Shown here: positions 7,917-16,481 of the stretch, piece after piece
How the letters are laid out: the number at the start of each line of letters is the position of its first letter
Position numbering within the stretch: the stretch's first letter is position 1
Assembly (NCBI GenBank): GCA_017455185.1
Contig: JAFTBN010000010.1
Coordinates: forward strand, 1 to 47,484
Direction: 5' to 3'
From: Clostridia bacterium
GTDB taxonomy: Bacteria > Bacillota > Clostridia > Oscillospirales > CAG-272
DNA length: 47,484 nucleotides
Translations under genes and position numbers: made by a program
The notes under the pieces: generated by a model
Database searches by the model: none
The model's input: only the letters and a program-made list of their open reading frames with translations
Told to the model about the DNA's origin: nothing

Positions 7917-8765
7917 TCAGGCAATCGCCGGCGTGACGCCCCTGAGCGTCAGGTTCAGGACGATGACGGCTCCGATGAGCAGAGCGAACAGAAGCAGGCC
8001 CATCGTATCCGACACCTTCCAGTGCAATTTGTTCATCCGGGTCCGCCCGGCTCCGCCGTGATAGCAACGGCACTCCATGGCGGTTGCCAGTTCCTCGCCC
8101 CGTTTGAACGAGGAGACGAAAAGCGGAATCAGGATCGGAATTAAGGCTTTGGCCTTCTTGATCAGGCCGCCGCTTGAGAAATCGGTGCCTCGCGCCTTTT
8201 GCGCGTTCATGATCCGCCGCGTATCCTCAATCAGGGTCGGAATGAACCGCAGTGCGATGGACATCATCATCGCAAAAAGGTCCACCGGAATTTTAATCTT
8301 CATCAGAGGCGAAAGCAGTTGGCTCAGGCCGTCCGTCATTTCAATCGGCGTGGTGGTGAACGTCAGAAGGATGCTGGTACCCGAAATCAGGCACAGAATG
8401 CGGATGACCATGCAGACGGCCCGCAAAATGCCCTCCTGCGTAATCCCGTATTCCCTGCCGTTCCATTCGCCGATGCGCCAGATCATGGTCGCGCCTTCGG
8501 TGGAGGTCAGGAACAGATTCACCAGGGCTGCCAGGATGATAATGAAGACAACGCCCCGGATCGACTTCAGGATCAGCCGCATCGGGACCCTTGAAAGCAA
8601 GGAAAGAACGACGGTGAAAAGAATGAGAAGCGCAAAGGAAAGAATATTTTTGCACAAAAACGTCGCCACGATGAACAAAAGCATCGCGATAATCTTTGTA
8701 CGGGGATCCATGCGGTGAATCCCGGATGAGGCCTGGTAATACTGACCGAAGGCAATGCTATTCAT
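7917..8765 (-). CDS. ecfT: ECF transporter transmembrane component EcfT
   Basis: EcfT is the scaffold membrane subunit of group II energy-coupling-factor importers. It joins the two ATPases to exchangeable substrate-binding EcfS proteins for vitamins, cobalt, nickel or other micronutrients. The 282-residue protein has five or so hydrophobic helices and the two coupling-helix motifs of the family: ARGTDF near residue 193 and ECRCYHGGAGRTR near residue 230. I choose the ATG at 8765 (GGAGGTGA at proper spacing) over a GTG at 8774. The start overlaps the end of ecfA2 by 8 bp, indicating translational coupling. No EcfS gene is in the window, so the substrate is unknown. Confidence 0.95.
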   Translation of the reverse strand: MNSIAFGQYYQASSGIHRMDPRTKIIAMLLFIVATFLCKNILSFALLILFTVVLSLLSRVPMRLILKSIRGVVFIIILAALVNLFLTSTEGATMIWRIGEWNGREYGITQEGILRAVCMVIRILCLISGTSILLTFTTTPIEMTDGLSQLLSPLMKIKIPVDLFAMMMSIALRFIPTLIEDTRRIMNAQKARGTDFSSGGLIKKAKALIPILIPLFVSSFKRGEELATAMECRCYHGGAGRTRMNKLHWKVSDTMGLLLFALLIGAVIVLNLTLRGVTPAIA

Positions 8766-9735
8766 CGGCGTCACCTCCAGCCTGCCCCGTGGCGTCGAAC
8801 AGGGTCGAAACGGCCCGGATGGCGTCTTCCACGGTATAGATTCCGTAGGGCACCTGCAACCCTGCCTCTCGGAGCATCATCATCAGCCGGGTAATCTGCG
8901 GAACATCCAGGTTCATCCGGACCAGTTCATCCGGACGGGAAAAGATTTCCTCCCGGGTCCCCTGCATGGCAACCTGACCGCGGTTCATCACGACCACGTG
9001 GTCGCAGAAAGACGCCATGTCCTCCATGCTGTGACTGACCAGAACCACCGTCGCATTCAGTTCGTCGCGATACCTGCGGATGCAGTCGAAGATATCCATT
9101 CTCCCCTGGGGGTCAAGACCGGCTGCCGGTTCATCCAGAACCAGCACCTCGGGGTGCATGGCCAGAACGCCCGCTATGGCAACCCGGCGCTTCTGTCCCC
9201 CCGACAGATCAAACGGGGATTTGGCCAGGATGGACTCGTCGAGTCCGACAATCCGGATGGATTCAAGCACCCGCTCGCGGATGTCCTCATCGGACAGTCC
9301 CATTTTCCCGGGGCCGAATCCGATGTCCTTTTCCACCGTTTCGTCAAACAGTTGATATTCCGGATACTGCATGACCAGTCCGACCCGGAAGCAGATCGTG
9401 CGCCGCATTTCGGCCGCGGCAATCTTCGCCCTTTTCTTCAGGCTGTGTCTGTTGGTCTTCTGTCCGTGCTCCCGGTCGTACCGGAGCAGTTTTTCGTATT
9501 TCTTCTTCCAGTCTCCGTCCACGTTTTCCCCGTCCAGGGTCACCTCGCCGGAAGTGGGCCGCAAAAGCCCGTTGAGCAGTTCAACCAGCGTGGATTTGCC
9601 CGAACCCGTGTGTCCGATGATACCCGTAATCTTCCTCTCGGGGAAAGACAGGGTCACATCGGTCAGCGCGCGGACTTCGGACTCCGTTTTCGGATTGTAC
9701 AGATAGGATACCCGATTCAAAGAGAGTTCAGCCAT
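8758..9735 (-). CDS. ecfA2: ECF transporter ATP-binding subunit EcfA2
   Basis: One of the two ABC ATPases that power the ECF importer on the cytosolic face. The 325-residue protein has Walker A GHTGSGKST (41-49), a Q-loop in MQYPEYQLF, signature LSGGQKRR, Walker B LVLDEPAAGLDP and the switch histidine in LVSHSMED. Between Walker A and the Q-loop lies an insertion of some 35 basic residues (about 75-110), found in many clostridial EcfA2 proteins. The Q-loop sequence YPEYQLF is typical of EcfA2, unlike the NPDNQ of EcfA1. It overlaps ecfA1 by 8 bp upstream and ecfT by 8 bp downstream, so the three subunits are translationally coupled. Confidence 0.95.
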   Translation of the reverse strand: MAELSLNRVSYLYNPKTESEVRALTDVTLSFPERKITGIIGHTGSGKSTLVELLNGLLRPTSGEVTLDGENVDGDWKKKYEKLLRYDREHGQKTNRHSLKKRAKIAAAEMRRTICFRVGLVMQYPEYQLFDETVEKDIGFGPGKMGLSDEDIRERVLESIRIVGLDESILAKSPFDLSGGQKRRVAIAGVLAMHPEVLVLDEPAAGLDPQGRMDIFDCIRRYRDELNATVVLVSHSMEDMASFCDHVVVMNRGQVAMQGTREEIFSRPDELVRMNLDVPQITRLMMMLREAGLQVPYGIYTVEDAIRAVSTLFDATGQAGGDADE

Positions 9736-10621
9736 GGACCGTTCCTCCCCCGTTCAGATACAGCGAGGCCTTCAGACTGTCCACACAGTCCTCGGGAGTC
9801 GTGATTTTGCCCCGGATCGGATAACCCCGTTTTTTCAGTTCGAGCATCAGCCCGGCGCATTGGGGCACGTCCAGACCAATCCGGTTCAGTTCCTCCCGAC
9901 GGGAAAAGATTTCCTCAGGCGTTCCGTCCCCCGCGATCCTTCCGTCGGACAGGATCAGGATCCGGTCGGCTCTTGCCGCTTCATTCATATCGTGCGTGAT
10001 GTGCAGGATGGTGATGCCTCTTTCCCGGTGAAGCATGTCCATGATCCGCAGCACATCCTTGCGTCCCTGCGGATCCAGCATCGCCGTGGATTCGTCGAAG
10101 ATGATGCACTCGGGCATCATCGCGATGACCCCCGCAATGGCAACCCGCTGTTTCTGTCCGCCCGAAAGTCTGGAAGCCTCCCGGCGGGAAAACTCCTCCA
10201 TTCTGACCGCTGCCAGCGCTTCGTCCACGCGGCGGCGGATTTCGGCCGGATCCAGGCCCAGGTTCTCCGGGCCGAAGGCCACATCCTCCTCCACGATGGT
10301 GGTCACCATCTGGTTGTCCGGATTCTGGAAGACCATACCGATTTTATGGCGCAGTTTCTGCAGTTCCTCATCGGACAGCTGCGGGTCGGTCACCTCAATC
10401 CCGTCAACCGTGATCTTTCCGCCTGTCGGCTCGAGAATCAGGGTCAGAAGACGGGCAAAAGTGGATTTCCCGGATCCGTTGTGTCCCAGAATCGCAACAT
10501 ACTCCCCTTTTTCAATTTGGACGGAAATGTCCTTAAGCACCAGGGACTCTTCCGACTTTTTTCTGTCGTCCTCCAGATAGGAGAACCGCAGGTTTTCAAC
10601 CTGAATAAAAGGGACAGACAT
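9728..10621 (-). CDS. ecfA1: ECF transporter ATP-binding subunit EcfA1
   Basis: Partner ATPase of EcfA2. The 297-residue protein shows Walker A GHNGSGKST (46-54), Q-loop MVFQNPDNQ, signature LSGGQKQR, Walker B IIFDESTAMLDP and switch histidine HITHDM. The NPDNQ Q-loop and the DEST form of the Walker B end are what one expects for EcfA1. The ATG at 10621 follows GGAGTAAGA. It is 61 bp behind the methyltransferase gene; the gap holds a GGCGCC-centred short palindrome but no U-run, so read-through from the ruvC promoter is plausible. A separate promoter was not found. Confidence 0.95.
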   Translation of the reverse strand: MSVPFIQVENLRFSYLEDDRKKSEESLVLKDISVQIEKGEYVAILGHNGSGKSTFARLLTLILEPTGGKITVDGIEVTDPQLSDEELQKLRHKIGMVFQNPDNQMVTTIVEEDVAFGPENLGLDPAEIRRRVDEALAAVRMEEFSRREASRLSGGQKQRVAIAGVIAMMPECIIFDESTAMLDPQGRKDVLRIMDMLHRERGITILHITHDMNEAARADRILILSDGRIAGDGTPEEIFSRREELNRIGLDVPQCAGLMLELKKRGYPIRGKITTPEDCVDSLKASLYLNGGGTVHG

Positions 10622-10682
10622 TCTTACTCCAATCCATGAAACATAAAATAGAATCTTACAGTCATACGGCGCCTTGGCGCTT

Positions 10683-11555
10683 TCAGGTCATGCTTCCGGC
10701 ATACCATCTCGAACTGGCTCCGCAAGGCAGCAGCCCGCCCGTGGAAGAGACCGGCAAAGCCAGTTCCCCGGACTGTACCGTTCCTCCCAGACGCGCCCCG
10801 ACGTATTGCTGCATCAGGTACTGCATGGTCAGGGGGGAGAGACCGGTCGTATACGAATTGATCAGGAAGAACAGCGGCTCATCCGACAACAGTTCGGCCG
10901 CACTGCGGACCAGTTCCTCAGCCTGTTCTTCCAGTTTCCAGACCTCCCCGCCCGGGCCGCGCCCGTAGGACGGAGGATCCATGATGATTCCTTCATAGCG
11001 GTTGCCTCTTCGGGCCTCCCGCTGTACAAATTTCAGACAGTCGTCCACAATGTACCGGACCGGAGCCTGAGACAAGCCGGACAAAGCCGCGTTTTCCTTG
11101 GCCTGCTGCACCATTCCCTTGGCGGCGTCCACGTGGACCACCGAAGCGCCGGCCTTTGCGGCCGCAACGGTTGCGCCCCCCGTATAGGCAAACAGATTCA
11201 GCACGCGGACCGGTCGCTGCGCTCCCCGGATCAGACCGGAAAACCAGTCCCAGTTTGCCGCCTGTTCGGGAAACAGACCGGTGTGCTTGAATCCCATCGG
11301 GCGCAGGCAGAAGGTCAACTCTCCATAGCGGATGTTCCAGGTCGCGGGAAGACTGTTCTCATTCCAGGCTCCTCCTCCGCTGCGGGAACGGGTGTAACGG
11401 GCGTCCGCCCTTTTCCACAGGGCGGGATTTCCCTCCCGGCTCCAGATCACCTGAGGATCCGGACGCACCAGGACGTACCGGCCCCATCTTTCCAGCCGTT
11501 CCCCGTGAGCTGCATCCAGCAATTCATATTCTTTCCATTCCGATGCGATCCACAT
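10683..11555 (-). CDS. Class I SAM-dependent methyltransferase (RlmI/RlmK-like)
   Basis: A 290-residue Rossmann-fold methyltransferase. Motif I is NLFAYTGGATVAAAKAGA (S-adenosylmethionine binding, about 120-137), followed by the acidic VVHVDAAKG and by motif IV MDPPSYGRGPGG near residue 193. The DPPSYGRG form places it with the group containing RlmI, RlmK and other 23S rRNA methylases (PF10672-like), so rRNA is a likely but unproved target. It lacks the N-terminal PUA domain of RlmI; its N-terminus is a short beta-rich domain of about 95 residues. It starts 11 bp after the ruvC stop, so the two are cotranscribed. Confidence 0.82.
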   Translation of the reverse strand: MWIASEWKEYELLDAAHGERLERWGRYVLVRPDPQVIWSREGNPALWKRADARYTRSRSGGGAWNENSLPATWNIRYGELTFCLRPMGFKHTGLFPEQAANWDWFSGLIRGAQRPVRVLNLFAYTGGATVAAAKAGASVVHVDAAKGMVQQAKENAALSGLSQAPVRYIVDDCLKFVQREARRGNRYEGIIMDPPSYGRGPGGEVWKLEEQAEELVRSAAELLSDEPLFFLINSYTTGLSPLTMQYLMQQYVGARLGGTVQSGELALPVSSTGGLLPCGASSRWYAGSMT

Positions 11556-11566
11556 ATGGCACCTTC

Positions 11567-12067
11567 CTATTTGACGTTGTAATACGAAGCCAGTTTGGAC
11601 TGTCCGCTGTGTCCGTGACAGATGGCAATGGCAAGAGCGTCAGCCGTATCGTCCGGCTTGGGCGGAGCGGGCAGATGCAAAATCCGGGTCACCATGTCGA
11701 TGACCTGTTTCTTTTCGGCCTTTCCGTACCCGACCACGGCCTGCTTGACCTGCGAGGGGGTATATTCAAAAATGGAAACGCCGTGCATCCGGCAGCAAAG
11801 GAGAATAACGCCCCTGGCTTCCGCTACGCGGATTCCGGTTGTGATGTTGGTGTTGAAAAACAGTTCCTCAATGGCGACGGCGTCGGGCCTTGTCTTCTCT
11901 ATGATGTCAGACAGTTCATGGTAGATTTGTTCGAGCCTTTCCTCCACCGGCGTATGGGCCGGCGTGGAAATCGAATCGTAAAGAATCGGTTTGAACGAGG
12001 ATCTCTCGTATTGAACGACTCCCCAGCCTACCAGGGCAAATCCGGGATCGATGCCCAAAATCACCAT
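11567..12067 (-). CDS. ruvC: Holliday junction endodeoxyribonuclease RuvC
   Basis: RuvC is a dimeric resolvase that cuts four-way DNA junctions driven by RuvAB. The 166-residue protein, normal for the family, has the four acidic catalytic positions: D in GIDPG at residue 6-7, E in IEELFFNTN near 66, and the final DDTADALA with two aspartates near 138-141. The ATG at 12067 follows AAGGAGG; an upstream hydrophobic extension of 41 codons is not part of the gene because GIDPG must be at the N-terminus. It is the promoter-proximal gene of the leftward transcript that continues into the methyltransferase and probably the ECF genes. ruvA and ruvB lie on the other strand 3.8 kb away. Confidence 0.97.
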   Translation of the reverse strand: MVILGIDPGFALVGWGVVQYERSSFKPILYDSISTPAHTPVEERLEQIYHELSDIIEKTRPDAVAIEELFFNTNITTGIRVAEARGVILLCCRMHGVSIFEYTPSQVKQAVVGYGKAEKKQVIDMVTRILHLPAPPKPDDTADALAIAICHGHSGQSKLASYYNVK

Positions 12068-12106
12068 GCGAAAGCCTCCTTGAAAAAGCAGATAATAAAC
12101 CAGTAT

Positions 12107-12115
12107 ATTATACCA
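12107..12115 (-). promoter_or_regulatory. Extended -10 promoter for ruvC
   Basis: TATAAT (12107-12112) preceded by TGG on the minus strand gives the TGnTATAAT extended -10. No good -35 was seen at 16-18 bp; CAACTT at 12131-12136 is the nearest. The gene-free stretch 12068-12419 holds this promoter and the divergent one at 12333; I see nothing else convincing in it. Confidence 0.6.
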
Positions 12116-12332
12116 CAAAACTTTTGAAAAAAGTTGAAACAGAATGAAGTTTTTAGGGGGCCCGGAAAAATAATAAAAAACGCCCCTCAAACCCTTTCCG
12201 AATCAATCCTTCAGGCTCCGTCGTGCGTTTGCGCCTTTTGTTCCGGGTTTCTCACCGTGTGCGACCATCCCCTTCACACAGATTGAACAGGTCCGGGAAT
12301 GACAAGGTCTGCAACATTCCGCCGCGTATCCC

Positions 12333-12361
12333 TTGCGCGCACGCGCGAAAAAGTGTATAAT
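12333..12361 (+). promoter_or_regulatory. Promoter for the DUF951-yfhO-ruvAB operon
   Basis: TTGCGC (12333-12338), 17-bp spacer, TATAAT (12356-12361). The start point would be near 12368, about 50 bases before the first start codon. Confidence 0.7.
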
Positions 12362-12419
12362 AAAAAGGGTATTTGCTCAGAATGCCGGACGACCCATCCG
12401 ACGGACGAAAGGAGATCGC

Positions 12420-12629
12420 ATGCAAATCATTCCTTTGCAAGCAGGAGACGAAGTGGATATGAAAAAGAGTCATCCCTGCGGAAACACCCGTTTCCGGATT
12501 CTGCGGGCGGGAAGCGACGTGCGCATTCTCTGTCTGAGGTGCGGCCGGGACCTGACCATGGACCGGCTGAAATTCGAAAAAAGCATCAAAAAGCACTACC
12601 CTGCATCAAAACAGGAGGATGAAAGATAA
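12420..12629 (+). CDS. DUF951 family small protein
   Basis: A 69-residue cytosolic protein matching DUF951: an N-terminal strand (IIPLQAGDEVDMKK), the HPCG turn, a later C-L-R-CGR pair and a basic C-terminal helix (RLKFEKSIKKH). The cysteines in HPCG and CLRCG could form a small metal or nucleic-acid binding site; the function is unknown. In Firmicutes this family is often found beside chromosome-segregation or ychF genes. Here it heads an operon with a YfhO-type protein and ruvAB. The ATG at 12420 follows AAAGGAG; a longer frame upstream would start inside the promoter. Its stop codon overlaps the ribosome binding region of the next gene, so the two are coupled. Confidence 0.85.
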   Translation: MQIIPLQAGDEVDMKKSHPCGNTRFRILRAGSDVRILCLRCGRDLTMDRLKFEKSIKKHYPASKQEDER

Positions 12630-12630
12630 C

Positions 12631-15600
12631 ATGTCTGATTCCGCTTCCAAAGATAAAGCGCTGACTCTGCCCCCCGAAGAACTGGGGGCTTCCGGCATGC
12701 CCGGAGCCGAGGATACCTCCTCTCCGTCCGGAACCCGTCAGCCCGGTTTCTTCACCAGAGCCGTTCATTCCTTTTATTACAAATGCCTCAAGCCCTACCT
12801 GAAGGACCGCGGCTATCTGCTGCTCGGCGCCGTCCTGGCCATGTGCATCATGTACGGCATTGACATCTTTCTGCAGATTCCCCCCTATGGGGACGGGTCG
12901 GTTCTGGTTCTCGACCTGAATGCCCAATACGTCTATTTCTTCGAGGGTCTGCGTCGGGCCATATACGGAGATGCCAGTTTCCTCTATTCCTTCTCCCGCT
13001 CCATGGGAGGTGAGTTTTTGGGGATTTACGCCTACTATCTGGCCAGCCCCTTTTCCTACCTGGTCGCCCTGTTCCCGCAAGGCGCCATGCAGGAAGCACT
13101 GACGACCATCTTCATCCTGAAGACCGGCTTTCTTGCCTATACCTTCGGTTGGTATCTCCATAAAACGCACAAAGTTAAAAGTCACGTATCGGTCGTCCTC
13201 TTCTCCATTCTGTACGCGTTTACCACCTACGCTGTCGTCATGCAGCACAACACCATGTGGATTGACAGCCTGATCTGGCTTCCGATTCTGACCTATGCCA
13301 TAGAGCAGCTGGTCCGGTTCGGAAAATACAAACTGTTCGTTGTCTTTCTCACGCTGACCGTCGTCAGCAACTTCTACATCGGGTACATGGTCTGCCTGTA
13401 TGTCATGCTGTATTTCTTCTGCTATTGCATCGGGCACGGAAAAGACAGTTCCAATCCGCTGGGAGAAAAGGCGCATTTCATCAAGTCCCTGTTCCGCATC
13501 GGGTTTTGGAGTCTGATTGCCATCGGCATTTCCCTGTTCATGATCTGGTCGGCGTACTACTCGCTGACGTTCGGGAAGACCACTTTCTCAACCACCAACT
13601 GGAAACCGTCCTACCGGTTTGAAATCCACGAGCTTCTCGTCAAATTCTTCCCGGGAACCTATGACACGGTGGAACCGGCCGGACTCCCGTTCGTGTATTG
13701 CGGCGTCCTGACGCTGATGCTGATTCCGGTCTATTTCCTCCATTCCAAATCCACCCATCGCGAAAAAATCGGGTATGCCCTGCTGTGCCTGATCCTGCTC
13801 TTCAGCTTCACCATCAGCTCGGCCGATATCTTCTGGCACGGCTTCCAGAAACCCAACTGGCTCAATTACCGGTACGCCTTCCTTCTGACGTTCCTGCTCC
13901 TGGTCATGGCCTTCAAGGCCTACAACGCCCTGGAGGAAAACCACAAAGGAACCCGATGGCTGTTCTTATCCGGCGTGGGCGTGCTGGGCGTCATCGCCTG
14001 GCTGCAGACCGTGGAAGGCAGCGAGCTTGACAAGACCAAGACCATCCTTTTCACCATCCTTGCCGTGGTTCTGTATCTGTGTCTGGTTCCTTTTTCCCTG
14101 ACACGGAAAAAGAGCGGAAGGGTCGCTTCGGGCGTTTTGCTCTTTGTCATCGTCGCCGAAGTGTTCCTCAACGCCATCATCTGTCTGGATCTGTTCGACA
14201 AGGACGTGGCCTACACCCATTATTCCTACTATCAGAATTACAACGAAAAAATCCGGGAAATCATGGAGATCACCATGACCGAGGACCCAACCTTCTACCG
14301 GATGGAAAAAACCACCGAACGGAAGAAGAACGACGCGTTCGTCTTCGGCATGCGCGGCGTGGCGGGTTCCACCTCGACGCTGAACCAGTCCACGCTGGAT
14401 TTCCTGAACAAAATCGGATACCCGGCCGCATCCCACTGGTCCTATTACTACAGCGGCTCTCCTTTGAACGATTCCCTGCTCGGCATCAAATACGTGGCTT
14501 CCGATAAACCGATTGACAACTCGGTCTATAAGCTGGCCTATTCGGATTCGGCCGACTATTATGCCTCCTTCCTCAACCCCTATGCGCTCTCCATCGCAAC
14601 GGGAGCCGACGAGGCCTTCGTGGATTTTGACATCGACTCCTACGGGAAGGACGTCATAAGCCGGCTCAACGGCATCTACTCCGCCTTGGTGGGTTCAGAG
14701 GAAGAATTGCAGATTTTCAAGCCGATTTCCTATACGGTTTCCCACACCGGTCTCGCATCATCCAATTACGGCGAGCATTACGTCCGGTATACCAAGCTCA
14801 ATTCCTACGATGAGAATTCCCTGAATCTGTTCTTCTATCTGGATAAAGACACGGATGTATTCCTTTATATGGGCAGCGATTACCCCCGTTCTGTGAAGCT
14901 GACCGTAAACGGAAACACCTATGCATCCGAGACCGACGTGATGACCAAGCGGATCATTTCTCTCGGGACTCAGTCCGCGAATCTTCCCGTACTGGTCGGC
15001 ATCCAGCCGAACGACACCGACTTTTATCTGCTGCAGGACATTCCGGCCCTGTATACCATTGACTACGAGTTGTTCGGTCAGGTGATTGAAAAACTGAACC
15101 GACAGGCTCTGATTACAAGCGAAAAATCCAACGACGACACCATCCGGGGCACGATGCACATCGACCGGGACAATACGCCGGTCTTTACCAGCATTGCCTA
15201 CGACGAAGGCTGGAAAGTCTACATTGACGGTGAGCGTACGGCAGTGTTTGAATCCATGAACGCCCTGCTCGCTTTCCGTGCCGATGCGGGCGACCACGAA
15301 GTCGTGCTCAAATACCGTCCGAACTGCATCGTATACGGTTCTTTGATTTCCCTTGTGTTTGCCGTATTCTTCCTTGCATTCTGTGCACTGGAAAAGAAAC
15401 TGTTCCGCATCCGCCTCATCCGGGCGCTGTTCCGACCGATTCAGAAGGAACCCGTGCCGGCACCGGAAAAGGCCCCGGAAGAACAGCCTGACACAGAAAC
15501 GGAACCGGAGGTAACCCCTGTGACGGACGAAGCCCCCGGCAAGGAACCGGACAGCGAGACAGAAGTTTCCGATTCCACCCCCGTTCCCCTTGAGGATCAT

Positions 15601-15834
15601 CCCGAAGGAGAAAAAGAGGTGCAGGACACCCCCGTGCTTTCCGTCTCTGACGAAGAAGAGGACCCTGCGTTGCATCAGAGTCCCAACCCCTCAGTCCCGC
15701 AGGCCGGGAAAAAGCCGTCCGGCAAAAGAAAAGCAAGCGGCAAATCCGACAAAGGCGGCACAGCCCTTTCGGTGGCAGGCCTTGCCTTTGCCGCCATCGG
15801 TGCCATCATCCTGGGCCGCGGCAAAAACAAATGA
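12631..15834 (+). CDS. YfhO family polytopic membrane protein
   Basis: A 1067-residue integral membrane protein. After a cytosolic start, a first helix (LLLGAVLAMCIMYGIDIF) leads into the family signature around YGDGSVLVLDLNAQYVYFFE, here split as YGDGSVLVLD and LNAQYVYFFE, and about twelve further helices. A large domain outside the membrane follows (about 520-900), then a helix near 905-925. YfhO proteins resemble GT-C glycosyltransferases; Bacillus subtilis YfhO is linked to glycosylation of lipoteichoic acid. The C-terminus is unusual: about 100 residues rich in Pro, Glu and Asp, a Lys-rich stretch, and one last hydrophobic helix (ALSVAGLAFAAIGAIILG). I choose the ATG at 12631 because AGGAGG (12613-12618) would abut the ATG at 12619. 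Confidence 0.88.
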   Translation: MSDSASKDKALTLPPEELGASGMPGAEDTSSPSGTRQPGFFTRAVHSFYYKCLKPYLKDRGYLLLGAVLAMCIMYGIDIFLQIPPYGDGSVLVLDLNAQYVYFFEGLRRAIYGDASFLYSFSRSMGGEFLGIYAYYLASPFSYLVALFPQGAMQEALTTIFILKTGFLAYTFGWYLHKTHKVKSHVSVVLFSILYAFTTYAVVMQHNTMWIDSLIWLPILTYAIEQLVRFGKYKLFVVFLTLTVVSNFYIGYMVCLYVMLYFFCYCIGHGKDSSNPLGEKAHFIKSLFRIGFWSLIAIGISLFMIWSAYYSLTFGKTTFSTTNWKPSYRFEIHELLVKFFPGTYDTVEPAGLPFVYCGVLTLMLIPVYFLHSKSTHREKIGYALLCLILLFSFTISSADIFWHGFQKPNWLNYRYAFLLTFLLLVMAFKAYNALEENHKGTRWLFLSGVGVLGVIAWLQTVEGSELDKTKTILFTILAVVLYLCLVPFSLTRKKSGRVASGVLLFVIVAEVFLNAIICLDLFDKDVAYTHYSYYQNYNEKIREIMEITMTEDPTFYRMEKTTERKKNDAFVFGMRGVAGSTSTLNQSTLDFLNKIGYPAASHWSYYYSGSPLNDSLLGIKYVASDKPIDNSVYKLAYSDSADYYASFLNPYALSIATGADEAFVDFDIDSYGKDVISRLNGIYSALVGSEEELQIFKPISYTVSHTGLASSNYGEHYVRYTKLNSYDENSLNLFFYLDKDTDVFLYMGSDYPRSVKLTVNGNTYASETDVMTKRIISLGTQSANLPVLVGIQPNDTDFYLLQDIPALYTIDYELFGQVIEKLNRQALITSEKSNDDTIRGTMHIDRDNTPVFTSIAYDEGWKVYIDGERTAVFESMNALLAFRADAGDHEVVLKYRPNCIVYGSLISLVFAVFFLAFCALEKKLFRIRLIRALFRPIQKEPVPAPEKAPEEQPDTETEPEVTPVTDEAPGKEPDSETEVSDSTPVPLEDHPEGEKEVQDTPVLSVSDEEEDPALHQSPNPSVPQAGKKPSGKRKASGKSDKGGTALSVAGLAFAAIGAIILGRGKNK

Positions 15835-15857
15835 ACCCATCAAGGAGTTAATAACCC

Positions 15858-16466
15858 ATGTTCTATTACATTCAGGGCGAGCTGACCTTCCTGACGCTCG
15901 ATTACGCGGTGATCGACGCGGGCGGAGTCGGCTATCGGCTGACGATATCCCAGCGGACTTCCCAGAAACTGCGTGTCGGCAATACCACCCGCCTGTTCAC
16001 CTACCTGTCCTTTCCCCGCGAAGGCGATATGGAACTTTTCGGCTTCCACACCGAAACCGAACTCAACACCTTCAAAATGCTGATCGGCGTCTCAGGCGTC
16101 GGCCCCAAAGCGGGCATCTCCATTTTGTCCGAACTCGAACCGGACCAGCTGGCCCTGGCCGTAATCAACGAAGACTCGAAAGCCATTTCAAAAGCAAACG
16201 GCATCGGAGCCAAAACGGCCGCCCGCATCATCCTGGAATTGAAGGACAAACTGGCCAAAGGAGCAGACAAGAACCGCCTGATTTCATCCGGCGTTACCCT
16301 GCCCTCCGCCAAGAGCGCAGGAAGTGGAAAAATGTCCGAGGCGCTGGACGCTCTGATGGTCCTGGGTTATTCCCGCGCCGAAGCGGGACATGCCCTGTCC
16401 GGCCTTGACATGGAGAAAACCACGCTGGAAGAATGCATTCGACTGGCACTGAAAAAACTGATGTAA
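15858..16466 (+). CDS. ruvA: Holliday junction branch migration protein RuvA
   Basis: RuvA tetramers bind four-way junctions and load the RuvB motors. The 202-residue protein shows the N-terminal OB-fold strands (YIQGELTFL, VGYRLTIS), the two helix-hairpin-helix units in the middle (LIGVSGVGPKAGISIL and ISKANGIGAKTAARIILELKDK, the second split here as ISKANGIGAK and TAARIILELKDK), and the C-terminal domain III that contacts RuvB (about 155-202). The ATG at 15858 has AAGGAG ten bases upstream. It starts 24 bp after the YfhO-type gene and ends 15 bp before ruvB. Confidence 0.97.
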   Translation: MFYYIQGELTFLTLDYAVIDAGGVGYRLTISQRTSQKLRVGNTTRLFTYLSFPREGDMELFGFHTETELNTFKMLIGVSGVGPKAGISILSELEPDQLALAVINEDSKAISKANGIGAKTAARIILELKDKLAKGADKNRLISSGVTLPSAKSAGSGKMSEALDALMVLGYSRAEAGHALSGLDMEKTTLEECIRLALKKLM

Positions 16467-16481
16467 AAAGGAGGAAACGGT

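Noticed and set aside
10664..10684. GGCGCC-rich palindrome between the methyltransferase and ecfA1 genes as a terminator
   Set aside because: The loop would be two bases and no U-run follows on the minus strand.
12299..12622. Alternative frames overlapping the DUF951 gene
   Set aside because: They begin before or inside the -10 box at 12356 and lack the HPCG and CLRCGR pattern of the chosen frame.
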